6,440 nt of DNA from Desulfonatronospira sp. (lineage in GTDB: Bacteria; Desulfobacterota; Desulfovibrionia; Desulfovibrionales; Desulfonatronovibrionaceae), in contig SLAE01000052.1 in assembly GCA_007127015.1 (NCBI GenBank), positions 1 through 6,440 of the forward strand. Direction: 5' to 3'. The position numbers and the translations under genes were made by a program. The notes below the pieces were generated by a model, which made no database searches, was not told where the DNA came from, and saw only the letters and a list, made by a program, of their open reading frames with translations. Below, piece after piece: positions 1 to 6,307 of the stretch. The stretch's first letter is position 1; every line of letters begins with the position of its first letter.

Positions 1-2
1 GA

Positions 3-161
3 AGGGTTAAAATTGAAGTTAAAGGGCAATGGGACCGGAAAGGTCGCGCCGGATCTCCTGCAGATATTTCAACAAGAATTACAGCTGACTGTCAAAATAA
101 TTTTTTGCTTATCCGGGTTGAGGTATGTTTAAACTTTTCCTGTTTTAAGATTCATGACTGA
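3..161 (+). CDS. Possible C-terminal tail of an upstream gene (partial)
   Basis: This frame is open from the left edge to a TGA at 159-161 and gives 52 residues with no start inside the window. It opens VKIEVKGQWDRKGRAG, an alternation of charged and beta-prone residues that reads like protein. It ends in a cysteine- and phenylalanine-rich stretch (CLNFSCFKIHD) that is less convincing. Another frame is also open here, from base 1 to a TAA at 130-132, so openness alone proves little. I do not recognise a family. A faint resemblance to the C-terminal half of OsmC-type proteins is too weak to name it. It could be the true end of a gene, a decayed fragment, or chance. Confidence 0.25.
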   Translation, partial: RVKIEVKGQWDRKGRAGSPADISTRITADCQNNFLLIRVEVCLNFSCFKIHD

Positions 162-336
162 AAGCTTGTCGAGCTTGATCAAGTTGCTCCGGACATTTGT
201 CTGATTTAGATTCTATAAAGAATTTACCTTATCATAAAAACTGCAGGATGGAACTTGTAATTTGAACGAATAAGCATTGTGCTGGAACCTGAACAAAGCT
301 TTGAGCTGACCAGATAAAAGCAAAGAGGATGTGAAC
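162..336. other. Leader region upstream of the dehydrogenase
   Basis: This AT-rich non-coding stretch precedes the glucose dehydrogenase-like gene. It contains two perfect 10-base palindromes, CTTGATCAAG at 174-183 and CAAAGCTTTG at 294-303. The second lies 20 bases before the ribosome-binding site. Possible -10 boxes exist (TATAAA at 214-219, TATCAT at 230-235), but neither has a good -35 box at 16-18 bases. I therefore do not call a promoter. I see no RNA gene or further open frame here. Confidence 0.4.
324..329 (+). promoter_or_regulatory. Ribosome-binding site deciding the dehydrogenase start
   Basis: AGAGGA lies 7 bases before the ATG at 337. The in-frame GTG at 331 is only one base downstream of this site, too close to be used. 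The ATG at 337 is therefore the better start. Confidence 0.75.
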
Positions 337-1161
337 ATGAATCAGAAAAGCCGATTATTTGAAATTAAAAGACTCAAAGGTCTTTCAGCACTGGTTACCG
401 GTGCTTCCAGCGGAATAGGCAAGGCCATTGCTGTAGCAATGGGCCGCGAAGGGGCTAATGTTGCAGTCAACTACAGATCCAGTAAAGACAAGGCCAATGA
501 GGTGGTTGAAGAAATTAAGCGGCACGGCGTCAATGCCCTGGCGGTTAAGGCCGATGTAAGCAGCCCGGAGCAGGTACAGGCCATGTTCGACAAGGTGCTT
601 GATGAATTTGGTACACTTGATGTTCTGGTGGGCAACTCGGGAATACAAAAAGACGGGCCTTTTCTGGAGATGTCGACCAAAGACTGGCAGATAGTTCTGG
701 ATGTAAATCTTACAGGTAATTATTTGTGCGCCCAGCATGCTGCACGGGAGTTCAAACGCCGGGGGGTAATACCTGAACGTTCGCCAAGCGCGGGCAAGAT
801 CATTTTTATAAGTTCGGTACATGAGTTGATACCCTGGACCGATCATTGTAATTACACCGCATCCAAAGGCGGTCTGATGATGTTTATGAAATCGATTGCC
901 CAGGAACTGGCCCACTTGAAGATAAGGGTGAACAGCATCGCTCCCGGAGCTGTAAAAACCTCGATAAACGAACAGGTCTGGTCTGATCCCGGAAAAAGAA
1001 AGGAGCTGCTCAACCTTATTCCCGCAGATCGTTTGGGAGACCCGCAGGACATAGCCACTGTGGCGGTATGGCTTGCTTCCGATGAATCCGACTACGTCCA
1101 TGGCACAACCATATTTGCTGACGGCGGCATGACTCTGTACCCAGGATTCGCAGGTGGCTGA
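337..1161 (+). CDS. SDR-family oxidoreductase, glucose 1-dehydrogenase type
   Basis: This is a classical short-chain dehydrogenase of 274 residues, cytosolic, with one Rossmann-fold domain. Family members use NAD(P) to oxidise glucose or related sugars and alcohols. The Gly-rich cofactor motif TGASSGIG is at residues 21-28, the acidic residue that contacts adenine is D73, and the NNAG-equivalent motif appears as NSG at 100-102. The active site is N124, S160, Y173 and K177 (YTASK). The segment SSVHELIPW at 159-167 and the ending DGGMTLYPGF closely match Bacillus glucose 1-dehydrogenases as I remember them, which supports the subgroup. The protein is about 12 residues longer than the 261-residue Bacillus enzyme, mainly through an insertion near residues 141-153 (RRGVIPERSPSAG). 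The fold and catalysis are secure. The true substrate is not, because SDRs diverge readily. The gene stands alone and converges on the methyltransferase 63 bases downstream. The ATG is chosen over the upstream GTG from the position of the ribosome-binding site. Confidence 0.93.
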   Translation: MNQKSRLFEIKRLKGLSALVTGASSGIGKAIAVAMGREGANVAVNYRSSKDKANEVVEEIKRHGVNALAVKADVSSPEQVQAMFDKVLDEFGTLDVLVGNSGIQKDGPFLEMSTKDWQIVLDVNLTGNYLCAQHAAREFKRRGVIPERSPSAGKIIFISSVHELIPWTDHCNYTASKGGLMMFMKSIAQELAHLKIRVNSIAPGAVKTSINEQVWSDPGKRKELLNLIPADRLGDPQDIATVAVWLASDESDYVHGTTIFADGGMTLYPGFAGG

Positions 1162-1210
1162 TCATCTTGCTGAAAGCGCGGGACTTACCGGAGAGGATCA
1201 GGTGCTGCAG

Positions 1211-1229
1211 CCTGAACGTCTGGTTCAGG
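1211..1229. terminator. Hairpin between convergent genes, no U-tract
   Basis: CCTGAAC at 1211-1217 pairs perfectly with GTTCAGG at 1223-1229 across a 5-base loop. It sits where the dehydrogenase and the methyltransferase converge, and the TGA stop of the methyltransferase lies inside the right arm. Neither strand has a run of T after the stem. It is therefore not a standard rho-independent terminator, though it could stabilise 3' ends or assist termination on both strands. Confidence 0.35.
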
Positions 1230-2001
1230 GCCGATGCTGTGCAGAAGGGCGACGAGCCACAAAAAACTCGTAGGCATAGAAGTCCGAATAGCGGCGATGC
1301 ATTTCAGGTTCCCGATCGAGCCGGTCAAGTATTGCTGCAGCTTCATCATCACTGGCGTACTTGACGCGCAAGGCTGCTGTCCGATGTTCCATCGGGATAT
1401 AGAAATCTTCCCACCAGGCCTCGTCCGGCAGAGTGAAATGGCCAAGAAGCTCAAGGCCGCTGTTATCTATGGCCCTCAATACATCTTCCACCCAGCCCAT
1501 GCCCGGGTAGTCCAGATCAAAGCTTTCCCTGATTTCAGGCGGGGGGTTTTTCTTGCGCCAGACCGCATCGGTAAACACTAGACAGCCGCCCGGGCGCAGC
1601 AGTTCCTTACAGGTCCGCAGGGCATTCTCAATGCCTATGTTGTAAAGCGCACCTTCTGACCAGATGAGATCAAAGCTCTCCGGCGGCTGACCCGGATGAG
1701 CCATGTCTCCGACACGTGCCTGAACTCGTTGTGACAATCCTCTTGCGGCAAGAGTTTTCTTCAGACGTTCAATGAATGGAGCATGGCTGTCAATGGCGGT
1801 AATGGTTCCGGAAGTCAGTTCAGCAAGGTAAAGCGTCTGGGCTCCGACTCCGCATCCCAGATCGAGGACCGCGGGCGCAGGAGGGAGATCCCCGCAGAGA
1901 TCAAGCGCCCTTGCAGCGCCGGCGAGATTGCCCGGGCCCTGCCTGGGCAAGGCTTCGTAGACCTCAAAAAATATTTTCCAGAAAAAGGGGCTGGCATCCA
2001 T
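1225..2001 (-). CDS. Class I SAM-dependent methyltransferase
   Basis: This cytosolic enzyme of 258 residues belongs to the Methyltransf_11/25 type and transfers a methyl group from S-adenosylmethionine to an unknown acceptor. Motif I, which binds SAM, is VLDLGCGVG at residues 45-53. The acidic residue after strand 2 that would hold the ribose is D71. GDM at 98-100 supplies the adenine-side aspartate, DLIWSEGALY at 111-120 is motif IV, and LLRPGG at 134-139 is the usual post-motif turn. The N-terminal segment (FFEVYEALPRQGPG) forms a helical cap, and residues 190-258 form an aromatic, charged tail, the likely acceptor side. Nothing visible identifies the substrate. No clear Shine-Dalgarno site precedes the ATG, only an A-rich run, and a TGA lies five codons upstream in frame. 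The SWIM gene lies 89 bases upstream on the same strand, so the two may share a transcript. By eye the gene is more GC-rich than its neighbours. Confidence 0.9.
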   Translation of the reverse strand: MDASPFFWKIFFEVYEALPRQGPGNLAGAARALDLCGDLPPAPAVLDLGCGVGAQTLYLAELTSGTITAIDSHAPFIERLKKTLAARGLSQRVQARVGDMAHPGQPPESFDLIWSEGALYNIGIENALRTCKELLRPGGCLVFTDAVWRKKNPPPEIRESFDLDYPGMGWVEDVLRAIDNSGLELLGHFTLPDEAWWEDFYIPMEHRTAALRVKYASDDEAAAILDRLDREPEMHRRYSDFYAYEFFVARRPSAQHRP

Positions 2002-2090
2002 CTTGATTTTTTTTCATTTAAAAGCTGAACGTCGGATGTCGGTCAACCCACGAACCGTCCCTAAGAAAAACTTTCCACACGGGCTTTGCA
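2002..2090. other. Gap between SWIM gene and methyltransferase with imperfect palindrome
   Basis: This 89-base gap contains an imperfect palindrome at 2040-2057, where CGGT and ACCG flank CAACCCACGA, with GGAC-type sequence beside it. It has the look of a degenerate REP-like element, but only four strong base pairs are seen and no second copy is present in the window. No terminator with a T-run is visible, so read-through from the SWIM gene into the methyltransferase is possible. The A-rich run just before the methyltransferase start comes from a T-run on the plus strand at 2007-2014. Confidence 0.3.
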
Positions 2091-4028
2091 CTAATCCAGG
2101 AGTTTCTTGTTTTTTTCAAGATTGTCCAGAACTTCCATTAAACGACGTTTGGCTTTATGGGTAACCCGCAGTTTATGGATATATTTTCTCCACTTCTCAA
2201 TACTGCCGGTTTGTTCATAGACTGCGCGCATGCGGCGAAGGTAAACCGCTGCTTCATGATATGCCCTGGGTTTAACCTGAGCTATCAGATTATCAACGAT
2301 TTTCTCCCAGATCCGCAGGGCCACATGGGGATGTGAACCTGCCACTGCCTGGGCAACAGAATTATCTGTTGATCCGTCATGCCAGTGCTCTTTCTTCCGC
2401 AACTCCTTGTATAAAGACACCACATCGTCATGGCGTTCTTCCAGAATTGCTATATCCATAAGCAGCCTGATGTCAGGAAACCGGTTCGGAACATGTTTGG
2501 ACTGATCTTGCGGACGCTGAACTTCGGGTTCAGGAAGAGGCCAGGTTCGGTCGCGCTTTTCGCCTAAATCAGGTCGAACTCCTGTCTGTAAAAAATTGAG
2601 TACAAGATTTCTGATGATCGGCCACTTATTGATGGACTGGGATGCCTTTCGCAGATCAAGGTATGTCTGCCGTCCTGGGCGGTAAAAGAAGTCATCGGCC
2701 CGGTAAGCGGCCACCAGCCTAAAATCTTCTTCCTCCCGGGCCATCTCCCGCAGACGTTCCTGAAGTTCGGCGGCAATGCCCGGCGCCCTCTTGACAGTCT
2801 TGTTGAAACCTCTGACACACCATTTCCGGGCATTTTCAAGCTCCCCCGCGGCAAGCAGAGCATCCACAAGCGTTGTGTAGTTTTGACAGTATTGAACTTC
2901 ATTCTCCAGCAAAGGTATGATTTTTTCCGGCTGATCGCCTGACTGATAGGCCTGGATCAGCCAATCAACCATTTCTCTGCGCTGGTGAATACCTGAATAA
3001 TCGTCAGGTTTCGGCTTTGGCAAGGTCTGCAGCCGCGAATTAAGTTCTACGGCCACATCCCTCCATTGATCTGCCGTATAGTCAGGGTTATTCAATATCT
3101 TTTCCGAGCCCCTGAGCAGGTCGTAATCATCTTCAAGTATTTTTCCGATGATCCACAAGATCTGTTGCGGGGGTGTCAGGTGTGATTCAAGAAGCGCCTT
3201 GAGAACAATGTCCATGCACTCTGAAATCTCCATGCCTGTTTCGCCGTCGTCATGAGACATTTCGACCAGTTCGCGGCCCTGCTTCCAGAGATCCTCTCCG
3301 ACCTGGATCACTGCTTCCGCGTGTCCGTACTTCAGCAGCTCCTGCAATCGTTCCCGAACATGGGAAAAGTCCGGCGGACTCTCTTCATCATCCCATGGAT
3401 TATAATATGCCGGTTCAGCCGTAAGGTCGCCTACCTCGCTTCGCAGCGAACGGACAATTTTATTCACATCGCCCCTGGCCATTTGTTCGGCTTCCTCGAT
3501 TGAACTTTTGAGTGCCGGGTGACGGTCAGCGAGGTCAACCAGGAGTGTCAGAAGTTCTTCACGGCTTTTCTGCGCGAGGATCTGTTCAACCCTGTTTTTG
3601 CCTTTATCAAGATTTGAAGACAATGAGGAAACATCCTGATCTTCAATATCTTCCAAGGATTCTTCCCAAGCCTCGAGTCCTTCAAAAAGAGTTAGATAAA
3701 GATCGCTCTGCGCGTCAAGAAAAGGGATTTTCTGTTTCTTTTTTATCTGCTCAGCCGCCTTGAACAGGACTGCCACCGCGTGCTTGCATGGTCCCCAGTC
3801 ATATGGGCAGGTACATTCATAGTCGAATTCACCATCTGAATCGCGGCTGACCCATGTGGCGTATCTGCGGGTACCGGAAACCCACGCGGCCAGACCGTCA
3901 TCTTCTGTCCGGGACAACTGGGCGACTCTGGAAACATAGTTTCGTCCCCGTTCGAAAGTTTTGGATCCGGCCCATTCCAGAAGATCGTCGTGGGTCAGAC
4001 CCTGAAGCATTGCCCTGAAATTCTCCAT
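2091..4028 (-). CDS. SWIM zinc-finger protein with long helical tail
   Basis: This is a large, soluble, highly charged protein of 645 residues with no signal peptide or membrane segment. A SWIM zinc finger (CxCx6CxH) is complete at C72, C74, C81 and H83, in the setting YECTCPYDWGPCKH. SWIM fingers are known to bind DNA or mediate protein contacts. The preceding residues 10-60 (a helix, then SRVAQLSR and WVSGTRRYATWV) form the usual small beta-rich module before such fingers. An acidic linker follows at about residues 105-140. From about residue 150 to the end the protein is almost all helical, with paired helices rich in Leu, Ala, Glu and Arg that look like TPR/HEAT-type repeats. The last segment, KAKRRLMEVLDNLEKNKKLLD, is basic and helical. 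Related bacterial proteins of this build exist, but I know of no established function. The start has only a weak ribosome-binding site (AACAGG, 10 bases upstream). The methyltransferase gene follows after 89 bases on the same strand. Confidence 0.85.
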   Translation of the reverse strand: MENFRAMLQGLTHDDLLEWAGSKTFERGRNYVSRVAQLSRTEDDGLAAWVSGTRRYATWVSRDSDGEFDYECTCPYDWGPCKHAVAVLFKAAEQIKKKQKIPFLDAQSDLYLTLFEGLEAWEESLEDIEDQDVSSLSSNLDKGKNRVEQILAQKSREELLTLLVDLADRHPALKSSIEEAEQMARGDVNKIVRSLRSEVGDLTAEPAYYNPWDDEESPPDFSHVRERLQELLKYGHAEAVIQVGEDLWKQGRELVEMSHDDGETGMEISECMDIVLKALLESHLTPPQQILWIIGKILEDDYDLLRGSEKILNNPDYTADQWRDVAVELNSRLQTLPKPKPDDYSGIHQRREMVDWLIQAYQSGDQPEKIIPLLENEVQYCQNYTTLVDALLAAGELENARKWCVRGFNKTVKRAPGIAAELQERLREMAREEEDFRLVAAYRADDFFYRPGRQTYLDLRKASQSINKWPIIRNLVLNFLQTGVRPDLGEKRDRTWPLPEPEVQRPQDQSKHVPNRFPDIRLLMDIAILEERHDDVVSLYKELRKKEHWHDGSTDNSVAQAVAGSHPHVALRIWEKIVDNLIAQVKPRAYHEAAVYLRRMRAVYEQTGSIEKWRKYIHKLRVTHKAKRRLMEVLDNLEKNKKLLD

Positions 4029-4046
4029 AATTATATTGCCTGTTAT

Positions 4047-4056
4047 GTCATATGAC
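4047..4056. promoter_or_regulatory. Palindrome upstream of SWIM gene, possible operator
   Basis: GTCATATGAC is a perfect 10-base palindrome centred about 23 bases before the SWIM start codon. Its right half, ATGAC, begins a copy of ATGACTTT that recurs at 4114-4121. Its place between the candidate promoter and the gene suits an operator, but a palindrome this short can arise by chance in AT-rich DNA. Confidence 0.25.
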
Positions 4057-4102
4057 TTTATTACTCATTCATTTTAATTTTATTCATATTTTACAATTAG
4101 TT

Positions 4103-4131
4103 AATTTAGCATCATGACTTTGTAATGTCGA
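4103..4131 (-). promoter_or_regulatory. Candidate promoter for the SWIM gene
   Basis: Read on the minus strand, TCGACA (5 of 6 matches to the -35 consensus) at 4126-4131 is followed after 17 bases by TAAATT (4 of 6 to the -10 consensus) at 4103-4108. Transcription from here would give a leader of roughly 70 bases before the SWIM start. AT-rich DNA yields such matches easily. Confidence 0.3.
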
Positions 4132-4342
4132 ATCAGAAAAATAATCCTGAGCAAATTTTTCGAAAACGCGGTCCCTCACACCGGCTGATAAACACCAGAT
4201 ATTCTGTTTAGTATATCTAAATCAATCTGCTCCTGTTCCCAAACGAATAATTTAATTAACATATTTTACTTTACTTTTGAACTCGTTTAGAGGCGAAAAT
4301 TGGCAATGAATCAATCGTGTTGAAAAAACGATCCTGAACCTC

Positions 4343-5020
4343 TTAAAAGAATACGGCAAAAAGGATCACATAAACCAGCGCCGGAAGCAGATTGGTCACA
4401 TTGATTTTTGTCAGCTCCAGAAGATTGATTCCAATGCCCATGATGAGTATCCCGCCCACAGCGGTTATCTGAGTGATGATTTCCGGGGTGAAAAAAGCCT
4501 GGGAATGATATGCGGCTATGGTTATGGCACCCTGGTAAACAAGTACGGGCAGGGCGGAAAACATGACCCCGAGGCCATAGGTTGAAGCCAGAGGAATGCT
4601 GATGAATCCGTCAAGAAGGGATTTGGTCAGCAAAATGGTCCTGTCCGCTCTGATGCCTTCGTCTATGGCCCCCAGAATGGCCATGGAACCGATGCAGTAA
4701 ATAAGTGATGCGGTGACGAAACCATCGGTAAAACCTGAATCGCTGGACTTAAGCTTGGCCTTGAACCAGTTTCCGATCCCGGTCATTTTTTGATCAAGTT
4801 TGAGCAGTTCTCCGGTAATCCCGCCCAGAAGCATGGCAAAAACCACAAAAATGATGTTGTCGTATTGAAGGGCCATGTCCAGGCCGAGAACCAGTACGCT
4901 GAGCCCGATGCCCTGATAGACTATCCTTCTGATCCTTTCGGGAAAATTGCGCCGGAGCAGAGTTCCGATCAGGCTGCCAAGGATTATGGCGCAGGCATTG
5001 ATTATTGTTCCAATGGGCAT
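4343..5020 (-). CDS. DUF554 family integral membrane protein
   Basis: This 225-residue inner-membrane protein belongs to DUF554, the family of Bacillus subtilis YdfK and Escherichia coli YqgA. The N-terminus MPIGTIINACAIILGSLIG is characteristic of the family, and the length is as usual. Hydrophobic segments lie at about residues 4-22, 34-50, 55-74, 98-120, 133-155, 157-173, 180-200 and 207-225, so there are about seven or eight membrane passes. Family-typical features include the Arg-rich cytoplasmic loop at 23-33 (RRNFPERIRR), GGITGELL at 66-73, and the IYCIGSMAILGAIDEG region at 107-122. The stretch LTKSLLDGFISIPLASTYG at 131-149 is also typical. The function is unknown; a transport or channel role is only a guess. 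AGCAGG lies 7 bases before the ATG and supports the start. The gene appears monocistronic, with the VOC terminator upstream and a 314-base gap downstream. Confidence 0.93.
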   Translation of the reverse strand: MPIGTIINACAIILGSLIGTLLRRNFPERIRRIVYQGIGLSVLVLGLDMALQYDNIIFVVFAMLLGGITGELLKLDQKMTGIGNWFKAKLKSSDSGFTDGFVTASLIYCIGSMAILGAIDEGIRADRTILLTKSLLDGFISIPLASTYGLGVMFSALPVLVYQGAITIAAYHSQAFFTPEIITQITAVGGILIMGIGINLLELTKINVTNLLPALVYVILFAVFF

Positions 5021-5027
5021 TTAAAAA

Positions 5028-5033
5028 CCTGCT
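5028..5033 (-). promoter_or_regulatory. Ribosome-binding site of the DUF554 gene
   Basis: On the minus strand AGCAGG is followed by 7 bases and then the ATG at 5020. The spacing is ideal and confirms the start. Confidence 0.65.
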
Positions 5034-5106
5034 GCTTAATCAGTTTTCATCCGGACACGGTTCTTTTTCCCTTTGGCTGCGTCATTCAAGATAAACCGCC
5101 GCACCG

Positions 5107-5134
5107 ATCCTATTCAAAACACCCAAAAGCTCAA
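5107..5134 (-). promoter_or_regulatory. Candidate promoter for the DUF554 gene
   Basis: On the minus strand TTGAGC at 5129-5134 and TAGGAT at 5107-5112 are separated by 16 bases. Each matches the sigma-70 consensus at 4 of 6 positions. It lies just beyond the terminator of the VOC gene, where a new promoter would be expected. It would give a leader of about 80 bases. Confidence 0.35.
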
Positions 5135-5177
5135 CAATAAATTCATTGCCATTCCAGGCGTATTATTCATATGAAAG

Positions 5178-5206
5178 AAGCCTGCAAAGGTTTCTCTTGC
5201 AGGCTT
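5178..5206 (-). terminator. Rho-independent terminator of the VOC gene
   Basis: AAGCCTGCAA at 5178-5187 and TTGCAGGCTT at 5197-5206 form a perfect 10-bp stem with a 9-base loop. On the minus strand the stem is followed by a T-rich stretch (CTTCTTTCAT, starting in the arm), which fits termination of the leftward VOC transcript. It lies 103 bases after that gene's stop, leaving a fairly long 3' untranslated region, and it shields the DUF554 promoter region from read-through. Confidence 0.75.
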
Positions 5207-5309
5207 TAAGGCTCAGTGATGAGAATCAGTAACATTCAAACAGCTTTCAACGCCGGATTAAATTCAACATTTGATATAATGGCTTTGGCTGCTTGTTTGA
5301 AAGCTTGGC
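5207..5309 (-). other. 3' untranslated region of the VOC gene with alternative pairings
   Basis: Between the VOC stop and its terminator, AGCTTTCAA at 5242-5250 can pair with TTGAAAGCT at 5297-5305 (9 bp). TTCAAACA at 5235-5242 can instead pair with TGTTTGAA at 5294-5301 (8 bp). The two pairings share bases and exclude each other. Loops are about 45-50 bases, so stability is modest. No open frame is seen here. Confidence 0.3.
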
Positions 5310-6248
5310 TTATTCCTCTTCATAAGCTTTTTGCAGAGAGGAAATGTCGAACTTTTTCATTTGCAGAAACGCCCTGCTCACCCGCTCAATCTGCTCCCTG
5401 GTGCCGCTGCGCAGCATTTCATCCAGAACAGAAGGCAGGATCTGCCACGAAACACCATACCTGTCTTTGATCCATCCGCACTGTTCGGCTTCAGGCACCG
5501 CGGAAAGCTTTTTCCAGTAGTAATCAATTTCTTCCTGGTCGCCGCAATTGATCATAAAAGAAACTGCTTCGTTGAAGCTAAATTTGTAATCACTGGCACT
5601 GTCCATTATCGCAAACCAATAATTTTCAAGCATAAAGTCCGCAAACATTATGTCTTCTTCCTTTTCCGTCTCCTGTCCCGGGCCGTAGCGAAACAGACAT
5701 CCCATTTGGGAATTCTTGAATATAGACAGATAATGGTCAATTGCTTCTTCGGCCTTGCCGCAGTTGTCTCCCACGAAAAGCATGTTCGGCACAATCGCCG
5801 GACGCGGGTCTCCTTCGGGAATTGTCAGAATCAGCTGCCATGAAAGACCGTACTTATCCTGAATCCAGCCGTATCTTTCACTGAAGGGGTATTTTCCGAT
5901 GGGCATGAGTACGCTGCCTCCCTGAGATAATGCGTCCCAGATTTCGTCCAGTTTGTTTATTGCATCCTTCTCCGGTGAAGATGTGTTTTCAAAGAAAAGC
6001 GGGTCGATGTTTATCATAAATGAAATCGACGGGTTGAACTTGAAAAAAGCTCCGGCACTGACCGCGGTAAACCGCTGTCCCCACAACTCAAAGGCCACCA
6101 CCTTGGTCTGGCCTGAGGGCGTGTCCGGAATTATGGTTGTGTCAATAACTTTTGAGCCGGGGAAAATAGAAGCGTAAAACTCAGACGCTTCTTCAGCTTC
6201 TTTGTCGTACCAGAGATGGGGAATGATTTTCTGGTTGCCTGCGCTCAT
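5310..6248 (-). CDS. Two-domain PhnB-like VOC-fold protein
   Basis: This 312-residue cytosolic protein is made of two tandem domains of the PhnB / 3-dmu-9_3-mt type (vicinal oxygen chelate fold). Domain 1 spans about residues 7-143 and domain 2 about 152-272. Both carry the same landmarks. A helix with FYASIFPGSK (24-33) recurs as HYLSIFKNSQ (172-181). A strand SFMIN (76-80) recurs at 230-234. The closing signature GWIQDKYGLSWQL (127-139) recurs as GWIKDRYGVSWQI (258-270). A basic helical tail (residues 274-312, with FLQMKKFDISSLQKAYEE) is usual for the family. Despite the Pfam name, such proteins are not shown to methylate ubiquinone precursors. They are thought to bind metal or small ligands, and some relatives are linked to antibiotic or glyoxal resistance, so the role here is unknown. 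The start is placed at the ATG at 6248 because AGGAGG lies 7 bases before it. A longer frame from 6281 has no ribosome-binding site in view. A strong terminator follows the gene. Confidence 0.9.
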   Translation of the reverse strand: MSAGNQKIIPHLWYDKEAEEASEFYASIFPGSKVIDTTIIPDTPSGQTKVVAFELWGQRFTAVSAGAFFKFNPSISFMINIDPLFFENTSSPEKDAINKLDEIWDALSQGGSVLMPIGKYPFSERYGWIQDKYGLSWQLILTIPEGDPRPAIVPNMLFVGDNCGKAEEAIDHYLSIFKNSQMGCLFRYGPGQETEKEEDIMFADFMLENYWFAIMDSASDYKFSFNEAVSFMINCGDQEEIDYYWKKLSAVPEAEQCGWIKDRYGVSWQILPSVLDEMLRSGTREQIERVSRAFLQMKKFDISSLQKAYEEE

Positions 6249-6255
6249 GGCATTT

Positions 6256-6261
6256 CCTCCT
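6256..6261 (-). promoter_or_regulatory. Ribosome-binding site deciding the VOC gene start
   Basis: A perfect AGGAGG on the minus strand lies 7 bases before the ATG at 6248. It is inside the longer open frame that begins at 6281, so it shows that the real start is 33 bases further in. Confidence 0.85.
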
Positions 6262-6307
6262 GAACTTGAATAAAAATCCATGTTCTGAATCGAATTAAAT
6301 TAGTTAC

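Larger units (their letters stand above)
4029..4342. other. AT-rich intergenic region, 314 bases
   Basis: This stretch has no credible gene. It lies between the end of the DUF554 gene and the start of the SWIM gene, both leftward, and so should hold the SWIM promoter. It contains the perfect palindrome GTCATATGAC at 4047-4056 and a direct repeat of ATGACTTT at 4052-4059 and 4114-4121. A GC-richer island sits at about 4167-4186. I found no convincing rho-independent terminator after the DUF554 gene. A weak, interrupted stem at 4314-4332 (ATCGT with ACGAT) has its A/T run in the loop and not after it. Confidence 0.5.

Noticed and set aside
385..1101. 238-codon open frame antisense to the dehydrogenase
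   Set aside because: It lies wholly within a gene with complete SDR motifs, has no ribosome-binding site I can see, and its translation shows no recognisable domain. It is a shadow of the sense codons.
1234..1581. 115-codon plus-strand frame inside the methyltransferase gene
   Set aside because: It overlaps the motif-bearing methyltransferase in antisense and has no support of its own.
4030..4035. Perfect TATAAT on the minus strand just before the SWIM start
   Set aside because: A promoter here would begin transcription inside the coding region, and the matching -35 position is poor (AAGTCA).
4310..4400. Plus-strand reading including ILNLLKEYGKKDH, considered as a small gene or remnant
   Set aside because: It has no start codon after the upstream stop, and it runs antisense into the intact DUF554 gene. 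The protein-like look is probably chance.
5331..5843. 170-codon plus-strand frame inside the VOC gene
   Set aside because: It is antisense to a gene with duplicated domain signatures, and its composition is unlike a real protein.
6249..6281. Longer N-terminus for the VOC protein starting at 6281
   Set aside because: The AGGAGG site falls inside this extension at ideal spacing for the ATG at 6248, and the extra residues are not part of the domain.
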